From Gnetum montanum (taxonomy: Eukaryota; Streptophyta; Gnetopsida; Gnetales; Gnetaceae), in contig MNCI01008651.1 in NCBI GenBank assembly GCA_015680685.1, forward strand, positions 125,097 to 189,096: a DNA stretch of 64,000 nt. The letters run 5' to 3'. How positions within the stretch are numbered: the stretch's first letter is position 1; each line of letters starts with the position of its first letter. This document shows positions 10,952-24,078 of this stretch, in pieces. The notes under the pieces were generated by a model. It was given only the letters and a program-made list of their open reading frames with translations, was not told where the DNA came from and did not search any database. Made by a program: the position numbers and the translations under genes.

Positions 10952-13003
10952 AATATCGTTGACATGAGTACTCATAACATAATTAGTATCTCTAGGTCTT
11001 TTATTAATTTCATTATCACATATCACTATTAATGCTAGTGTCTACCATCTTATCTGCAATCCTAGGTTACTAACCTTCTAAAGGGTGGATATGTGCTTGT
11101 CCATATGCCCAGATTCCATATCAGTCATAGGCCCATCCTATACCCTCCTACTCTTAGTATGAGAAGTGAGACAATATTCTCATTAATGCCTCAAGTGAAG
11201 GTCATCTCAACTCCTCCAAGATGCCTCATTACCAACCTATCCACATCCTCAAATATACTCCAACATATCGCATATAAAAATCATTGCATGCAAAAATCAT
11301 TTAAAAGAAACACCTAATGCATGTATACATATCCAACTATCGTATGTATAAATGGAACGTAGTATATACATAATGCAATATATCAATTTGCAACCCAAAC
11401 AACTAGTGCTACAAGTGTTACCATAAGGCATAAGTCATCATATCCTTATCACAACACATAACTCTTATTCACTTTCACGTTCGAACGAACATGCATCGCT
11501 CATATACTAACCACAACCTAGAGCACAACTCATGACTCAGTTGTAGTGCTTCATTATAAAGGATTGTGACCTAGCCAGGTCTCATGTTGACCTTATATCT
11601 TTTCATAAAAAATTAGTTCTTCACTCATCACAACTATGTCACAACTCACAACATGCTTACATCATGCACAAAACTCTAACGACAAAAACCCTACAACTAT
11701 ACCTTCCCCACACTTAGTGAGTAAAAAGAAATTAATTTTTTTGTGACTATGTTTTAATCCCATTACGACTGTATACGTCTAGCATCCTTAATAGAAAATA
11801 TGGTGCAATCCACATTCCCTTTTAAAACCCTAGCATGACTAGGCTACAACCTACTTTTAATTCATTCTCATGATAAAAATTGAATTCAAGTTATGTAACA
11901 AAAATACTAGGCCCACAATAATAAATCTAGGTAACCTATAGGCTTCACATCACATCACTAAGGCCCGAAGACTAGCAATGACCTCTCTATTGTCGCTAGA
12001 ACCATCCATCCAATTACTAACATCATCCATCTAATTCACATTCATCATAGCAATTATACATCAAAATCAAACACTCACATATGGAATTTTCAATAAACCA
12101 AATACTCAAGAATGTCACATGATGCCTAATCATCTCATCGTGAGGTTTACAAAAATGCATAATGATCTAAACATAAAATATAAGATGCGTAAAGAATTCC
12201 ACCTGAAATCTAGTAAACTATTAAAACTAGAACTCCAAACCCAAGGCACCAACATGTTGCTCATAAGGTCCTAGATTCTCCAGAACTTGAACCAATCCTC
12301 CCTGACTATAGCATGCCTAGCATTAGCTTCTCAATGTCCTAAGAATCATGATAATCAACTAAGATTTGGCACACAATGAAAGAGGAAAAAACTAGAAAAA
12401 CCAAGATGCATAGGATTGAGAATGGAAAAGGTGAAAAATGTATTATATTTTTATTATATAAACATCTTATAACTATTTTTATTTTACAAAGTTTCCTAGG
12501 AATTTCCCCATTACCAACCAATACTGAGGGATCTACATGCTTATTAGACATCCAAACCAAATACCAATCAATCTAATAACATTATAAATTATCCATCACA
12601 TAACCATGAAACTACAAGAACATCATAACTCATGTTAGCTAACCATACCATATGAACATGCACAATATGCTAAGCATCATGACCTCATAATAAGCCCAAC
12701 TAAGTAACACTAATATCATAATGCATAATCATAGCACACATTTAAGAGTCATACTTTCCTAATATTCCATCCTTCCCCACAATCCTTACAACCTGCTATC
12801 CACAAACATCCTACAACACATCTAGCAAGATCAATATGCATAGTCATATAATCATAATCATGGATACATATTATCATAAGGTCTCCAAAAATATATCATT
12901 AAAATAATACATCTAATTAGGTAATCCCATAATTCCCAACCAACACTATATGCACATTGTAAACATAACATAATGTTGTGGTATCCTATAGTAAAGGGTT
13001 ACA
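10952..13003 (-). repeat. Putative solo LTR K, right part
   Basis: Continuation of the 3188-4287 block after the F insertion, ending GGGTTACA at 13003. No open coding stretch of note is seen. The assignment to an LTR rests on the inverted TGTAAC/GTTACA ends and the lack of coding sequence. Confidence 0.4.
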
Positions 13004-13080
13004 TTATTACAAGAAAGAGAGAAGACTTATATATAACTAATTATATAATATAATCTTCTTAATTCTTGTAAATTTTATCA

Positions 13081-13614
13081 TCATGAAGGACATTTATTTA
13101 ATTTTTATCCTTTTCTGTGCAAGAAAAAAGATGCTAAGGAAAAGAAAAAAACATGTTGAAGTTAAGAATAGAAAAAAATACTTTGAAGTTGAATATACAA
13201 AAAATCAAGTTAATGGCAATGATAAAAATGATTAAACAACAACAAAAAGCTCTAGAGCAGATAGAATCTTTTGTGAATAATTTGACTTTTACTACAAGAA
13301 GTATTGATTAGTCTAGATAGATACCTTGTAAGAAAACTTTTTCCACATCTAATAAGAAATATGTTAACTCAAATATTAAAACTTATGTTAATAAGTAAGC
13401 TATTGCTAATGACAAAGATTCTCAATGTAAGGTCAATCATGATGAATAATATGTGTCATCATTTTCTATTGGCTCTTCCTTTTGTACAAAAGTTGGTATT
13501 TCACCAAAGCTTTCTATTACTACCTTAAATCATTTTGCTATTTTCAAATCAAAGACAAGTGTTAAAAGTGATGTAAATGTTGTTAGGACTAAAGACTATC
13601 CTCCCTACTAACAA
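13081..13614 (+). pseudogene. LINE G ORF1, C-terminal part
   Basis: Lysine-rich sequence (KKKDAKEKKKHVEVKNRKK) followed by a mostly open Ser/Lys/Asp-rich stretch with two stops (KTFSTSNKKYVNSNIKTYVN near 13326-13385, VSSFSIGSSFCTKVGISP near 13452-13507, then YPPY). It fits the basic, low-complexity tail of a LINE ORF1 and would join the 2533-3187 part if LTR K were removed. No cysteine knuckle was found. Tentative. Confidence 0.35.
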
Positions 13615-15189
13615 TTAATTTTCCTTTAAGTTTCTACTTCTTACCATCTAAAACCATACTAGTGTCAAATCTACTTTAGATTCATCATCAGTGGTATTCA
13701 ATAATAATAATAATAATAAAGAAATTATTTATATTTATGTTTGAAGAAAAATTAAAATTATTATTATTATTACAAATAAGAAATAATAGTTGATAAGAAA
13801 AACCCTATTTGTAAACTAATGTTAATGCTTTTGAATTATGGTTATTACTTTATTAATTAATTAGTTTACAAAATTAAAGGTTGATAACTTGGAAATTACT
13901 AGGTTTTGAATTCAAGATCTTATAAATAAAATATCTAATAGTAGCAATTATATATTTATCTATTATGCATGATTTTGGTTATGAGAGGTCATCATCCTTC
14001 ATTAAAAATTACATCTTTATTCACATTATTTGGATGTAGCTTAATTTCTATGGATTCTCTAATTTTTCTCTCTAGATAATTTTCTATATTGGCTAAGACT
14101 TTGTATTTCTCTAGTTACTATGTTTTCCTATTTTTATTATTGGCATGTAATACCAATGGGGATTTTAAAGTTCTATTATTTTTTATGTTTCCTTCATGTT
14201 CTTTTAGTCCAATAAGAATGCTTCTTTCACTTTCCCCAAAATATACTTCCCACAAGAACATACTAGCTAATAATCAACTTTGCAATTAAGAATCTAAAAT
14301 CTTTCTTAGGGGGACAATAATCATTAATTTTATTATGGATTAAAATATAATTTTAATATTCTCTTTTCTTAATAATCTTTCTAGTTTATTAGAAATGCCT
14401 ACATGTGGTAATATTATCATTGTATCTTTATAATTTTCTTCATTCTTAATTGAATCTTTATTTAGTTCTTTATCATTAATATGATCCTTTAGTAATTTTT
14501 CTATTATAGCAAGCCATTTGTCAATGCTATCATTACAAGCTTTTCCGATGCTTTAAGAGTTACAGTCAATCAACCTAAAAACATGATTGAGATATTAAGA
14601 TTCTTCTTTTAAGGTTTTCAAATTACAAAATGTTAGGGTTCTAAACATTAGGATTTTCTATCTTCTAATTGAAGGAATGGTTAGAATTAGCATCTAGGTA
14701 TCTATCTGTATGAGTTCTCTTCTTACAGATTCCACAAGAGTTTCTCAAATTATTATACCTAAGTAGATATCCCTAAAATTGGAGAATTTTTCCTTTCTAT
14801 GTTAATTTTTTGTATTTTCTACTTAGTGTTAGGCATATGATGTGCTTTTAATTTTTTTTCTTATTATAAATATTATTTTTAGAGTAACACCTTCCTACCA
14901 AGTCTTTTCATATCATTCGAAAAATATTAATTAAATTACTAGCTATAGCATGCCATGTTTGGCAAATGATAATGTATATGACATGTCCTCTCCTCTTGAG
15001 GAATTTTGAGCCATCTCTCTATTTTAATTCTAAACTAGAAGAAGCCCAATCTTATCTTACTATTATGACTTTATAAGTAATAAGAAATATGATTTCATAA
15101 ATATGTTAGGTTTTTTAATGCCTCCTTAGGTGCGAGCTAAATATAAATGTCTATTACCTTTTGAACTTTCTCAAGATTTAGAAGAACTA
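13615..15189 (+). other. Unassigned AT-rich stretch, possibly LINE G ORF2 start
   Basis: Contains AAT/TTA triplet runs (13700-13720 and 13758-13772) facing each other and an open piece at 14089-14289 with LACNTNGDFKVLLFF. That piece may hold a relic of the GDFN motif of a LINE nuclease. Nothing else can be assigned. Confidence 0.3.
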
Positions 15190-15480
15190 TTTTGCTTGAC
15201 TATATTGTGAAGTTTCTTTGCATTATAGTCAAAAAATTTTCTATGAATGTTCCATTTTTAAGCCATAGCATTCTCCCTAGAAACCATCCTTCTGCATGTA
15301 TGGTAGTTACCACTTTTGTGAAAATTGACATAGTATTTTAATCTCCAAAGGTATCATAGTAGTAGAAGGTCATATTGGTTTGTCTTTTGACCATGAATGC
15401 ATTAACCAAAAATTTATTTTAAACTTATTTTATTATCTACCAAAATTCACATCTTAGAATAGGGCCCAACACCACACACT
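15190..15480 (+). pseudogene. LINE G ORF2, nuclease fragment
   Basis: Around 15290-15460 the plus strand reads HPSACMVVTTFVKIDI and then GIIVVEGHIGLSFDHECINQ, followed by a shifted Tyr-Pro-containing strand. This matches the order 'vatFVK...' and 'GRivvve...liNvYaP' of the endonuclease/exonuclease/phosphatase domain of LINE ORF2. Stops occur. The RT part of the same LINE appears beyond element A at 26207. Confidence 0.45.
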
Positions 15481-15850
15481 CGTATAGTTGAACAATATAA
15501 TAGAATAATGATTTTCTAACCTCCTATGTTAAGATAGATTTCTACTTACATTTACTTTTAAAGATGAATAAGCTTTTCATTCTACTTGTACCCCTCTATC
15601 TAATGCACTTCTTCCACTTGTAATTGTGGAAAATTTCTAGATCAAGATATGATAGAAGGGAGTTATATCCAAGTGATTCTTTTCAATAGTGAATATATAA
15701 TTTGTGTGCCACATACCATAATTTTAGTTTTTTTGCACATTAATTTTTAGTATTACATGGTAATAGAATTTATTTAAAATATAAAGTATTTTCTAAAAAT
15801 GTTCTGTAGAATTTGACATGATAGTAACATCAACAACTTGCACAACAAAG

Positions 15851-15976
15851 AGATGAGTGTTATAATGAAAAAGATATGATTATAAAAATCTCATTTGGGG
15901 TATGAGATGTTGAATGTGTGAGTATTATAGTGAAAAAGATATGATTGTAAAAATAAAGTTTAGGATGGGGGATGTT
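15851..15976 (+). repeat. Short tandem duplication
   Basis: The words GTGTTATAATGAAAAAGATATGATTATAAAAAT and GAGTATTATAGTGAAAAAGATATGATTGTAAAAAT, each followed by a GGG-containing segment and GATGTTGAA, lie about 63 bp apart. They form an imperfect two-copy tandem repeat next to SINE copy 2. Confidence 0.6.
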
Positions 15977-16122
15977 GAAACCTCAAAATAATTGTAATAT
16001 GCATACACCCCAAAATATATAGTTCAATTAGAACTTTATAACTCAACATTGCCCACTAGAATTAAACTCATGACCTAGACCTTTCAAATCAAGAGTGTTA
16101 CCACTAGGGTAACACATTGTTT
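15977..16122 (-). mobile_element. tRNA-derived SINE, copy 2
   Basis: Minus-strand copy with head TTACCCTAGTGGTAACACTC (A-box), B-box-like ATGAGTTTAATTCTAG, then the same body as copies 1 and 3: TATATTTTGGGGTGTATG and TTATTTTGAGGTTTC at its 3' end. It lies inside the LINE G remnant. Confidence 0.6.
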
Positions 16123-16261
16123 AAATAAGGCATTTAACTATTAAATATAATAGCCTCCTATGTTATTTGAAACACAGCGCTATCCAGAAAAATAACATAG
16201 TGGTATGCATTTCAAATATCAAGCAAGAGGTTAAGGATTCAAGTTTCTTATCTTTATTGAT

Positions 16262-17201
16262 TGATGAATCGTCATTATGTTACGTCAATTAGCCCCTGTT
16301 GACGTGGCCTTGTCGAAATGGTCCTATCTACGTGGTGTTGCCCCATTGACGGGGCCACGCCAACATAGTGTTTGTTACGTCTATGGGGCCTCGTCAACGT
16401 AGCTCTTGAATAAACTCTATAAATATGTGCTCATCAGCCAAGTTTATGGGATGTTAAGTAATAGTTGTAGCAGAGCTCTTGCAATTTTGTCATTTGAGAG
16501 TTGGAATATTTCTCTGAGTGCCTACAACAAGAGTCAAAAAGTGTATAGATCTTTATTCAAGCACTATTTTACCTAAACACACCAGTGTGAACGACAATAA
16601 AAACAAGCCTTTTGATCAAACCTTGCAACACTTGGAATAGATTAATGATTAATTTATGCATTTATTGTTTTCATTAATTATGCAATTAATTAATCTAAAT
16701 TAGATTTCAAGTGACTAGTTAATTAATTAAGCTAAATAGATTAAACATGTAAGTACGACCGCTTCAAGCATAAACACGTATTTTCTTGGTAATTCCAGTA
16801 GCATTATTACACCTAGTAGCATAGCACTTGGTAACCCCAGTAGTGGATACATGGGTTCAAGATGTGTACAGAAAGTGGAACTAGATGCTTATGTTAGGAC
16901 TAGTTAGGGATTAGTTAATTAGTTAAATTAAATTAGTTATTAAAATACTTCAATTCTCTATTTTAAGCACCAAGAGAATAAAACATAAAATAATAAAAAT
17001 CATATGCCTCAATTACACTTAACCATACCTTTGTGCATCACAAGTGTAATTGGGAAGACAACGAATGCCTATTAGGGCAACTTTTACTTCCTAGAAGACT
17101 AGTGTACGAAAACACATAGAGTCCATATAATTCGATCAGATTGTGCGTAAACGCTTTGTGATTCGTATGGTTGGGCATAGGGGTACCTTGACCTCTGATC
17201 A
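16262..17201 (+). repeat. Element A 5' LTR
   Basis: 940 bp, starting TGATGAATCGTC and ending CTCTGATCA. TATAAATA is at 16418-16425. The U3 part holds repeated CpG-rich words (GACGTGG, GACGGGGCC, TACGTC). The family hallmark GGTAATTCCAGTAGCATTATT is near 16789. Confidence 0.9.
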
Positions 17202-17222
17202 TTGACACTGTTGTCGAGGACT
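17202..17222 (+). other. Element A primer-binding site (tRNA-Asp)
   Basis: TTGACACTGTTGTCGAGGAC begins right after the LTR. It differs only by transitions from TTGGCGCCGTTGCCGGGGAC, the complement of the plant tRNA-Asp 3' end. Confidence 0.75.
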
Positions 17223-17354
17223 CTTTTTGTTGAAATGTGCACTATCTAGGTTTAGTGAACATCATTAACATCACTAGACGAACCCTAAGGTAAAAATCAT
17301 TCTCACAAATAATACAATCACATAAGCACACTAATTTTTTATTTTTATTACAAA

Positions 17355-19830
17355 ATGTCTTCTTCTCATAAGCATGACGATACTAAACCACCAATCCCTC
17401 AAGAATGCAAGGTGGTGTATACTCATCCAAATGAGTATGTGCCTAATTTCACCTTCATCCTACATCAGGATGAACAACTGCGATGGCATGATATAGAAGG
17501 TAACATTCTAATGCCTCTCGATCGATCTATGCCCGTGATGTTGCTTCAAACTCTTAAGAAGTTGGGCATCCAAGATCTTCAAGAGGAGTACATTGTGCAT
17601 GATTATGACTACCAGGACTACTATCCCACTGAAACACAATGTAGGAGAAATCAACACCAAGAAAAGAAACATGAGTTTGTGAAGGAGAAATGGTACACCA
17701 ATCCTTTGTTTCTACTTAACCATGACAATAATGAGGATCCTTCCTCTGGGGGCTCTCAACGTGAAAATCTGCCACCCATTATTACAAGTGATAAAGGTGT
17801 GGCCATGAATCTATGGTCCACTATCAACAATCCAAGTTTAGGTAAAGATGGCAGTCAAGGCAAGGGCTCAGATAAGCATCTAGATGATAAGAAAACTAAC
17901 AAACGTGGCCATGAAAATTGAAGGGAAGTTGGTAAATATGATGGTAGTGGTATTCCTCCTCCGTCTTCACCCTCTTCATCTACATATTTTTCTTCCTCTT
18001 TTGGTTTTGAAAAACACTGCAAAAAAGAACAACTATGATGGACATGAACAGTAGGACAATAATGATGATCTCCAGGCCCACAATGAAAGAAGGGGTAATA
18101 GAGGACATCATTAGTGACAACGAAACAATGATGATGATGACCCTTTGCTAGCAACTCAAAGCATGCTAAATATTGCAAAGGCTATAAAAATTTCAACTAG
18201 GCATGTGAAAGATAGTCAAATCAAATGACTTGATATGAACAATATTCCTAGATTTCAAGGGGATATAATTCTGATCCACAAACACATCTTTAAGCTTTTC
18301 ACGATGCTTGTGTTGTACAAAATATCAAAGATGATGGTAGAAACTAAAGCTATTTCCTAGGACACTCATCGAGAAAGCAAAAAGCTAGTACCAGTCCTTG
18401 GAGCCAAAATCTATCCACCGATGGAGTACAAAGCTCAAGCTATTTAACGACAAGTATGAGATGTACTCCAAAGTATCTACTCTAAGAAGGTAGATCCAAG
18501 GATGAAAGCAAGGAAATCATGAACCCTTGGACATCACCATGGGTAGATACTATTCCCTCATACACCGATGCCCTGGCCATGGTTATTCTCAGTGGCAACA
18601 ACTTTGCCATATCATAGATGGACTTAGATCAAAAACAAGGAGAGCTCTTGGGGTTTATGCCCAAGGGAGACTACCAAAACTCTGAGCCCATCAAATTTAA
18701 AGGCTAATTGAGTAGGTAGAAAAAGAAGAAGAAGAGTTGAGGAAATGTGAAAGTGCAAAGGAATATAACAAGAATCCTTCCATTAGAAAGAGGAAGGTTT
18801 AGTTTTGTGACAGTGAGGAGGAATCATCACTTGATGAGGTGATAAATAGAAAGACCTTTCTAATTCAAAAATCTATGTCTAAAATTTTAGCTAAGATGGA
18901 TAAAATGTAGGATTTGTTAGATAAAAAATTCCAAATTTCTCTAAAAATCACCGAAGAATCAAGAGAGCAGAGTAGTGATCTTAACCACAAGAGGCAAAAA
19001 GAAGCTAAACATGTCTACCAAAGGGATAACAGAAAAATTGCTATAGTAGATGAAATTGCAGAAACTAAGTTAGATGATGATGGTGGGTGTGACATCTACC
19101 AATATAAGCATCCTAAGGGATATTGCTCCATTGTGTCACACTTACAGGAATCTGGGGTGTATGCTCTAAATCCACGACTAACAAAAAGGCAAGCACCTAG
19201 AAGGTTCTCTTATCCTCAAGGCAATCCCAAGTAGTTCCATCAACAACAACAATATTATCCAAGTGGAACTCCACTGCAACCATATGAGCAATATCAATAG
19301 TGGCATCAACCACAGTCATGGGGGATGCCACCACCAAGGCAATAGTACCCTTATAGGCAACTAGATCCATATGGGTATTACGTTCAACAACCCCTATCTC
19401 CACATGACTCTTCCAATCATGTTTCTCTTTTTCAACATCACTACCACCTTATTGAATACTACAAAGCTCACTCTCCACATTCTAGAAGAAATTCCACATT
19501 TTATCCTTATCCTCCTCCTATTTCTACGCCTATTCCTCCACCCTCAACGCAACTACCACCTACTCCATCCATGCAAGTTGAACTTCCATCCCAACATAGT
19601 AACGTAATGCTACCAAAGCCATCATTCTACAACCAGTTCTTCAATCAAGGGATTCGAAACCTCATGCTCGTAAAATAGCATTCTTTCTACCCAGTGGCCC
19701 TACTAAGCCCTCACAAACTCAAGCAGTTGGTCACCCTTCTGATGCTTCATCCTCTCCAAACCATTCCTTTGGGTCCCTTTCAAATCAAATACCATCTAAA
19801 ATCCATACTGTTATGCTCACCCATGTTGTA
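17355..19830 (+). pseudogene. Element A gag
   Basis: Structural polyprotein of the element. It starts MSSSHKHDDTKPPIPQECK at 17355 and is open for 188 codons (N-terminal module with VVYTHPNEYVPNFTFILHQD). After a stop it continues through the retrotransposon-gag core at about 18220-18510 (LDMNNIPRFQG, then SLEPKSIHRW) and the helical part to 18780. The next open piece, 18914-19234, contains a degenerate zinc-knuckle motif CDIYQYKHPKG. A Pro/Gln/Tyr-rich segment follows to about 19830. Stops and shifts divide it into at least four pieces. The same order is seen in elements B and C. Confidence 0.8.
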
Positions 19831-19869
19831 TCTAATTGGATCTAGGCTAGCAACCTTCCTAGCAAATTA

Positions 19870-20330
19870 GCTGATCCTGGAAGCCCTCTTATCTATCTAT
19901 AGATTGTTGAGAATGAACCATGTAAAGCTCTTCTTAATTCAGGTGTCAACATGAACTTGATTTCTCATGAGATGTATACTACCTAGAACCTTTCACCTCT
20001 CAAGAAGAGTAATATCATATTGGAAATGGCAAACGAGACCATCACTATTCCATTAGAACTAGTCGAAGACATTGTGACCACTGTTTGTGGGTGGTCTTAT
20101 CCTACCAATTTCCTGGTAATCAAGATTTAAAACTATAAGGGGGATTTTCCAATCATTATGGGAAGAGCACGGTTAAGCACTATTGATGCTAGAATGGACA
20201 TTAGAGATCTTTCCCTATAGATATCAAATGAAAATGCATTTGGAAAGATTGAGAAGATACAAGTTCCATGCATCATGTATAGTAATATAGGATGCAATTA
20301 CCTGCAAAATCTCTGGTTTTTGAAATGAGC
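19870..20330 (+). pseudogene. Element A aspartic protease
   Basis: Retropepsin-like region. ALLNSGVNMNLISHEMYTT (near 19929-19985) corresponds to the LLDSG...NLIS active-site segment, with the catalytic Asp changed to Asn. GDFPIIMGRARLSTIDAR near 20142-20195 is the conserved C-terminal part. Element C carries the same region at 53420, with a stop in its own active site. Inactive as it stands. Confidence 0.75.
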
Positions 20331-20559
20331 ATTTGTTTCCACATGTAAGCAGTATGAACATGAGGCAAATATTCAAAGGTGTCTATATGCAGCAACCACA
20401 AAACAAGAGGGCACCCAATGGCTGACCACTGATTCTAACAATAGTATAATGTGCATGGAACCTATTGAGAGCCTGACATGTGCTTATGTCATAGGCATGA
20501 ATAAACTAGAGCAAGTTCATCATCAAATCTCTGATAATGAAAATGATGATACTAATTGA

Positions 20560-22075
20560 AGAGAGTTGGAGATCCCTAAGAATATTAAACAAGAGCCCCT
20601 AGAGTTGAAAACTTTGCCTACCAGCTTATAATATACATTCTTAAAAAATGACAAGTCGATTATACTCAATGTCAAACTTCCTCCTAAGCAAAAAGCAAAA
20701 CTATTGAAGGTGGTTAACAAATGGCCAACGGCCTTTACATGGTCATATCCTAAACTCACTAGAATTAATCCACAGATATGCCAACATTGCATTTACATTG
20801 ATCTATCCATGAAGCCAAGGAGGCAACCACAATGAAGGTTGAATCCAAAATTAAAGCAAATCATGAAAAAAGAGATTGAGCAACTCCTCAAGGCAAGGTT
20901 CATCTACCCCATTTTAGATAGTAAGAAGATCAGCCCACTCATCATAGTACCAAAGAGAGGTAGCAAATGGGAGGTTTCTGTCGACTTCAGGCTTTTAAAC
21001 ATGGCAACATTCAAAGATCATTTTTTGTTGTCATTTGTTGATCAAGTGTTGGACACCATATCTAGGCATTGCTATTATAGTTTTCTAGATGATTATAGTG
21101 GCTATAACCAAATCTAGATTACACTAGAAGATCAAGCCAAAACAACATTCACAAATCCATGGGGGACCTTTGCATATTGCAAGATGTCTTTTCATCTGTG
21201 CAATGCTTCTACCACTTTCCAATGTCTAGTCTTAAGCATCTTTTAGTAGCAAATAGGTAGCAGAGTGGAAGTCTTCATGAATGACTTTTCCACTTATGGT
21301 GCTACCTTTGAGCAAGCCTTGAACTACCTTGAGCAAGTACTAAAAAGGTGTAAGGAAAGAAAATCTACAGCTCAATTGGCAAAAGAGCCATCTCATGGTC
21401 TAAGAAGGCATTGTATTAAAGCATTGAATTTCATAGGAAGGGATCAAGGTAGACCCCAAAAAGATAAGGATCATCCAAGGAATTACCCACCAACCAAAAA
21501 CTATCAAATATGTTCGATCATTCCTTGGATACACTAGTTACTACCAACGATTCATAGAAAATTTCTCTAACATTGTGAAATCATTGGTCAAGCTAACAAA
21601 GAAAGATGCTCCCTTCATCTAGACCAAGGAATGTGAAAATGCATTCCAAAGCCTTAAATAGTAGCTTATAGAGACTCTAATTCTATGAGCACCTGACTGG
21701 TCCAAACCATTCTATATCATGACATATGCATCTAACTATGCCTTAGGAGTTGTGCTTACATAGTTGGATGATAAGAAACATCCATATTACATCCACTACA
21801 CAAGTTGAAGCATTGTGGATGCACAACTGAATTACACCACCATGGAAAAAGAATTGGTGATGGTGGTGTATGCTCTAGAAAAGTTCAGGCACTATGTGCT
21901 TGGATATAAAGGGCTTGTTCACATTGATCACAGTGTCATCTACTTCCTCATGAACAAATCAATGATGAGCCCCTGTGTCATACAATGGCTAGTGATCTTG
22001 CAAGAATTCAATCTCACAATGGTAGATCAAAAGGAGACTGAGAATGTGGTCAGTGATCACTAGTCTCAATTATGA
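20560..22075 (+). pseudogene. Element A reverse transcriptase and RNase H
   Basis: Ty3-type RT: ISPLIIVPKRGSKWEVSVDF and FLDDYSGYNQ (20839-21117), then FMND at 21274-21285, where the second catalytic box should read FMDD or YVDD. SFLGYTSYYQRFIENF follows near 21515, ending the palm/thumb. RNase H begins near 21710 (YASNYALGVVL, with an Asp replaced) and continues in the open piece 21815-22063 (YTTMEKELVMVVYALEKFR, then HIDHSVIYFLMNK). Several stops and one shift make it a pseudogene. Confidence 0.85.
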
Positions 22076-22309
22076 TGGGATAATAAAGAGGAGGAGAGTC
22101 TACTCTCTGACCAATTTCCTGATGAGCTCCTCTTTGTCACTACAATAAATGAACAAATGTCTATAGAACCAAAATGGTATGATGGCATCCTCACTTATCC
22201 TTTCACTCAGGAGATTTCACAAGATCTAGACCATAGAAAGAAACAATAGTTTCTTCATCAAGCTAAGCACTTCATGGAAATCAACGGACATTGTTACAAG
22301 GTGTATGCT

Positions 22310-22960
22310 AATGGCCTAATTCATTGGTGTGTATTTGATGTAGATCAATTGCATGTTTTCTAGGATGCTCATGAAGGTCCTTGTGAAGGCCACTATGCTA
22401 GGAGACACAAGGCCATAAAAATCCTAATGGTAGAATATTATTGACCCACAATCTTCAAGGACACCCACCAATTTGTCCAATCCTGTAAATGCTGCCAACG
22501 AGAGGGTGGGATGATTGCATGAATGAAGGGTCCTCAATACTGGATTCAACATGGAAACTCCCTATTGACTACTCTCCCTATGAGTTAATACATAAAAAAT
22601 TTCCAACACTCCCAATTCAATCTGAGCTCCGTACACTCTCAGTAACCTATGACCTAGATCTTGACCTAAGTCTGGCATAAAAAGAAAGACTAATCAACCT
22701 CAATGTGCTACACAAAAATTGATTGGTAGCCCTGTCTTTGCATGAAGTGCACAAGGCATTCCACAAGCAACATCATGATCTTAGAATATGGAAAGTAAAA
22801 TTCCAACCAATAGATAAGGTTCTCTACTAGAATCCCACACACAAGGGCCTTATATAATTAATAAAACCTTTCCTTTTGGGGCCATGATCATATACAAACC
22901 TGAAAGCTCAAACAAAAAGTAGTTGGTCAATGTCCAACAGATCAAGCATTTCCACAAGCC
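22310..22960 (+). pseudogene. Element A integrase, core deleted
   Basis: The HHCC zinc-binding part is visible near 22365-22500 (HEGPCEGHYARRHKAIKIL, then CKCC). Shortly after 22510 the sequence jumps to the C-terminal conserved segment YSPYELIHKKFPTLPIQSEL (22575-22635). The central DDE catalytic core, normally some 130 residues, is missing. The tail is recognisable (VNVQQIKHFHKPKQA near 22928-22972), so the 3' end of pol is preserved. Confidence 0.75.
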
Positions 22961-24078
22961 AAAGCAAGCCAATGCAACAAATAACTCAACAGATGAGCAA
23001 CCATGCTCAATTTTTTGAATCTTCTCCTTCCAACTCAGTCATGGGAGAGATGGCCATTTGTGCTAATCATATACATGGCTCCTCAATTTTTCTACTTTTT
23101 GTTTCACATTTTTGTCTTTGCAAATTGTTTATTTTACACCTTTTTTATTTTAAAACATCTTCCTATTTTACACCATTTTTTTACACTATCATTATTACAT
23201 TTAATCTTTCTTAAGTATTTTACACTTTCTTATATATTATACTCTATTTTAGTGCGATTTTCTAATTTTTGTTAATAAATGTGCTTTGTGCCAGTAGGAC
23301 ACAGTGGTGCTATAGCTATTGCTAAGGGTGATTTGTGCTTAATGTTTTGTTTGCTAATATTTGGTTTCTATCTCTGAATTTTTGTACTAATGGCTAAGGC
23401 ATGGTTTCTTTTTCATGGAACAGGCAATGAGTCCACAACATCCACGCATTCACAAACTCTATGGTTTTCCTTGTTTTGGAGGTATAGAGTTCTGTTTCAT
23501 TAAATAAAATTTTAATAAATTTGTAACCTTGGTAGTTTCTAGAATTGAGAAGGATTCAAAGGTTTGCACAGGGTCTAACTGCAAGGAGACTCAATACTCT
23601 TTGTACTCCTCTACTTGCTCGACTGCATGAGTGTTTTCATAGACTTCTTACCATGCCATGTTGATAATTAACAAAAAGTTGAATAAATTTTTTGCATGGT
23701 GTGGTTCCCATCCAAAAAGAAAAATATAAGAGAAACAAATAAAAACAAAAACCAAATTAAAAAATTAAACAAACATGATGAAAATTCAAAGCACATCCCT
23801 TAGACAAACAAACAAGCTACAAGCACTAGTTATGGGATATGAAAGACATGTTACCCATGCCTGAAGGTTCCCTCTAACTAAGGCCCTCTCTAGCCTTCTA
23901 GAGCCCATGCCTTCTAGAGCCCAAAACCTTCTAGAGCCCATAAGTTCCTAACCATTTATCCAAATCACTCCATTCTTCAACCCTCTTCTAGAGCCCATAA
24001 CTTCCTAATCGTTTATCCAAATCACTTCGTTCTTCAACCCTATAGCTACCAAAGGTAAACTCTTAATCATGGGAGCCA
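22961..24078 (+). other. Element A spacer between pol and ORF3
   Basis: No gene is supported. The T-rich start gives short hydrophobic reading frames that are a composition effect. A similar T-rich stretch and the GTCATGG(G)GGAGATGGCCA word occur in element C near 54106. Three near-copies of CTTCTAGAGCCCA(TA) cluster at 23896-23999. Confidence 0.5.

Noticed and set aside
22930-23275. Hydrophobic, membrane-like small proteins after element A pol
   Set aside because: The stretch is T-rich, two overlapping frames look equally hydrophobic, and no start context or homologue is recognised; a composition effect.
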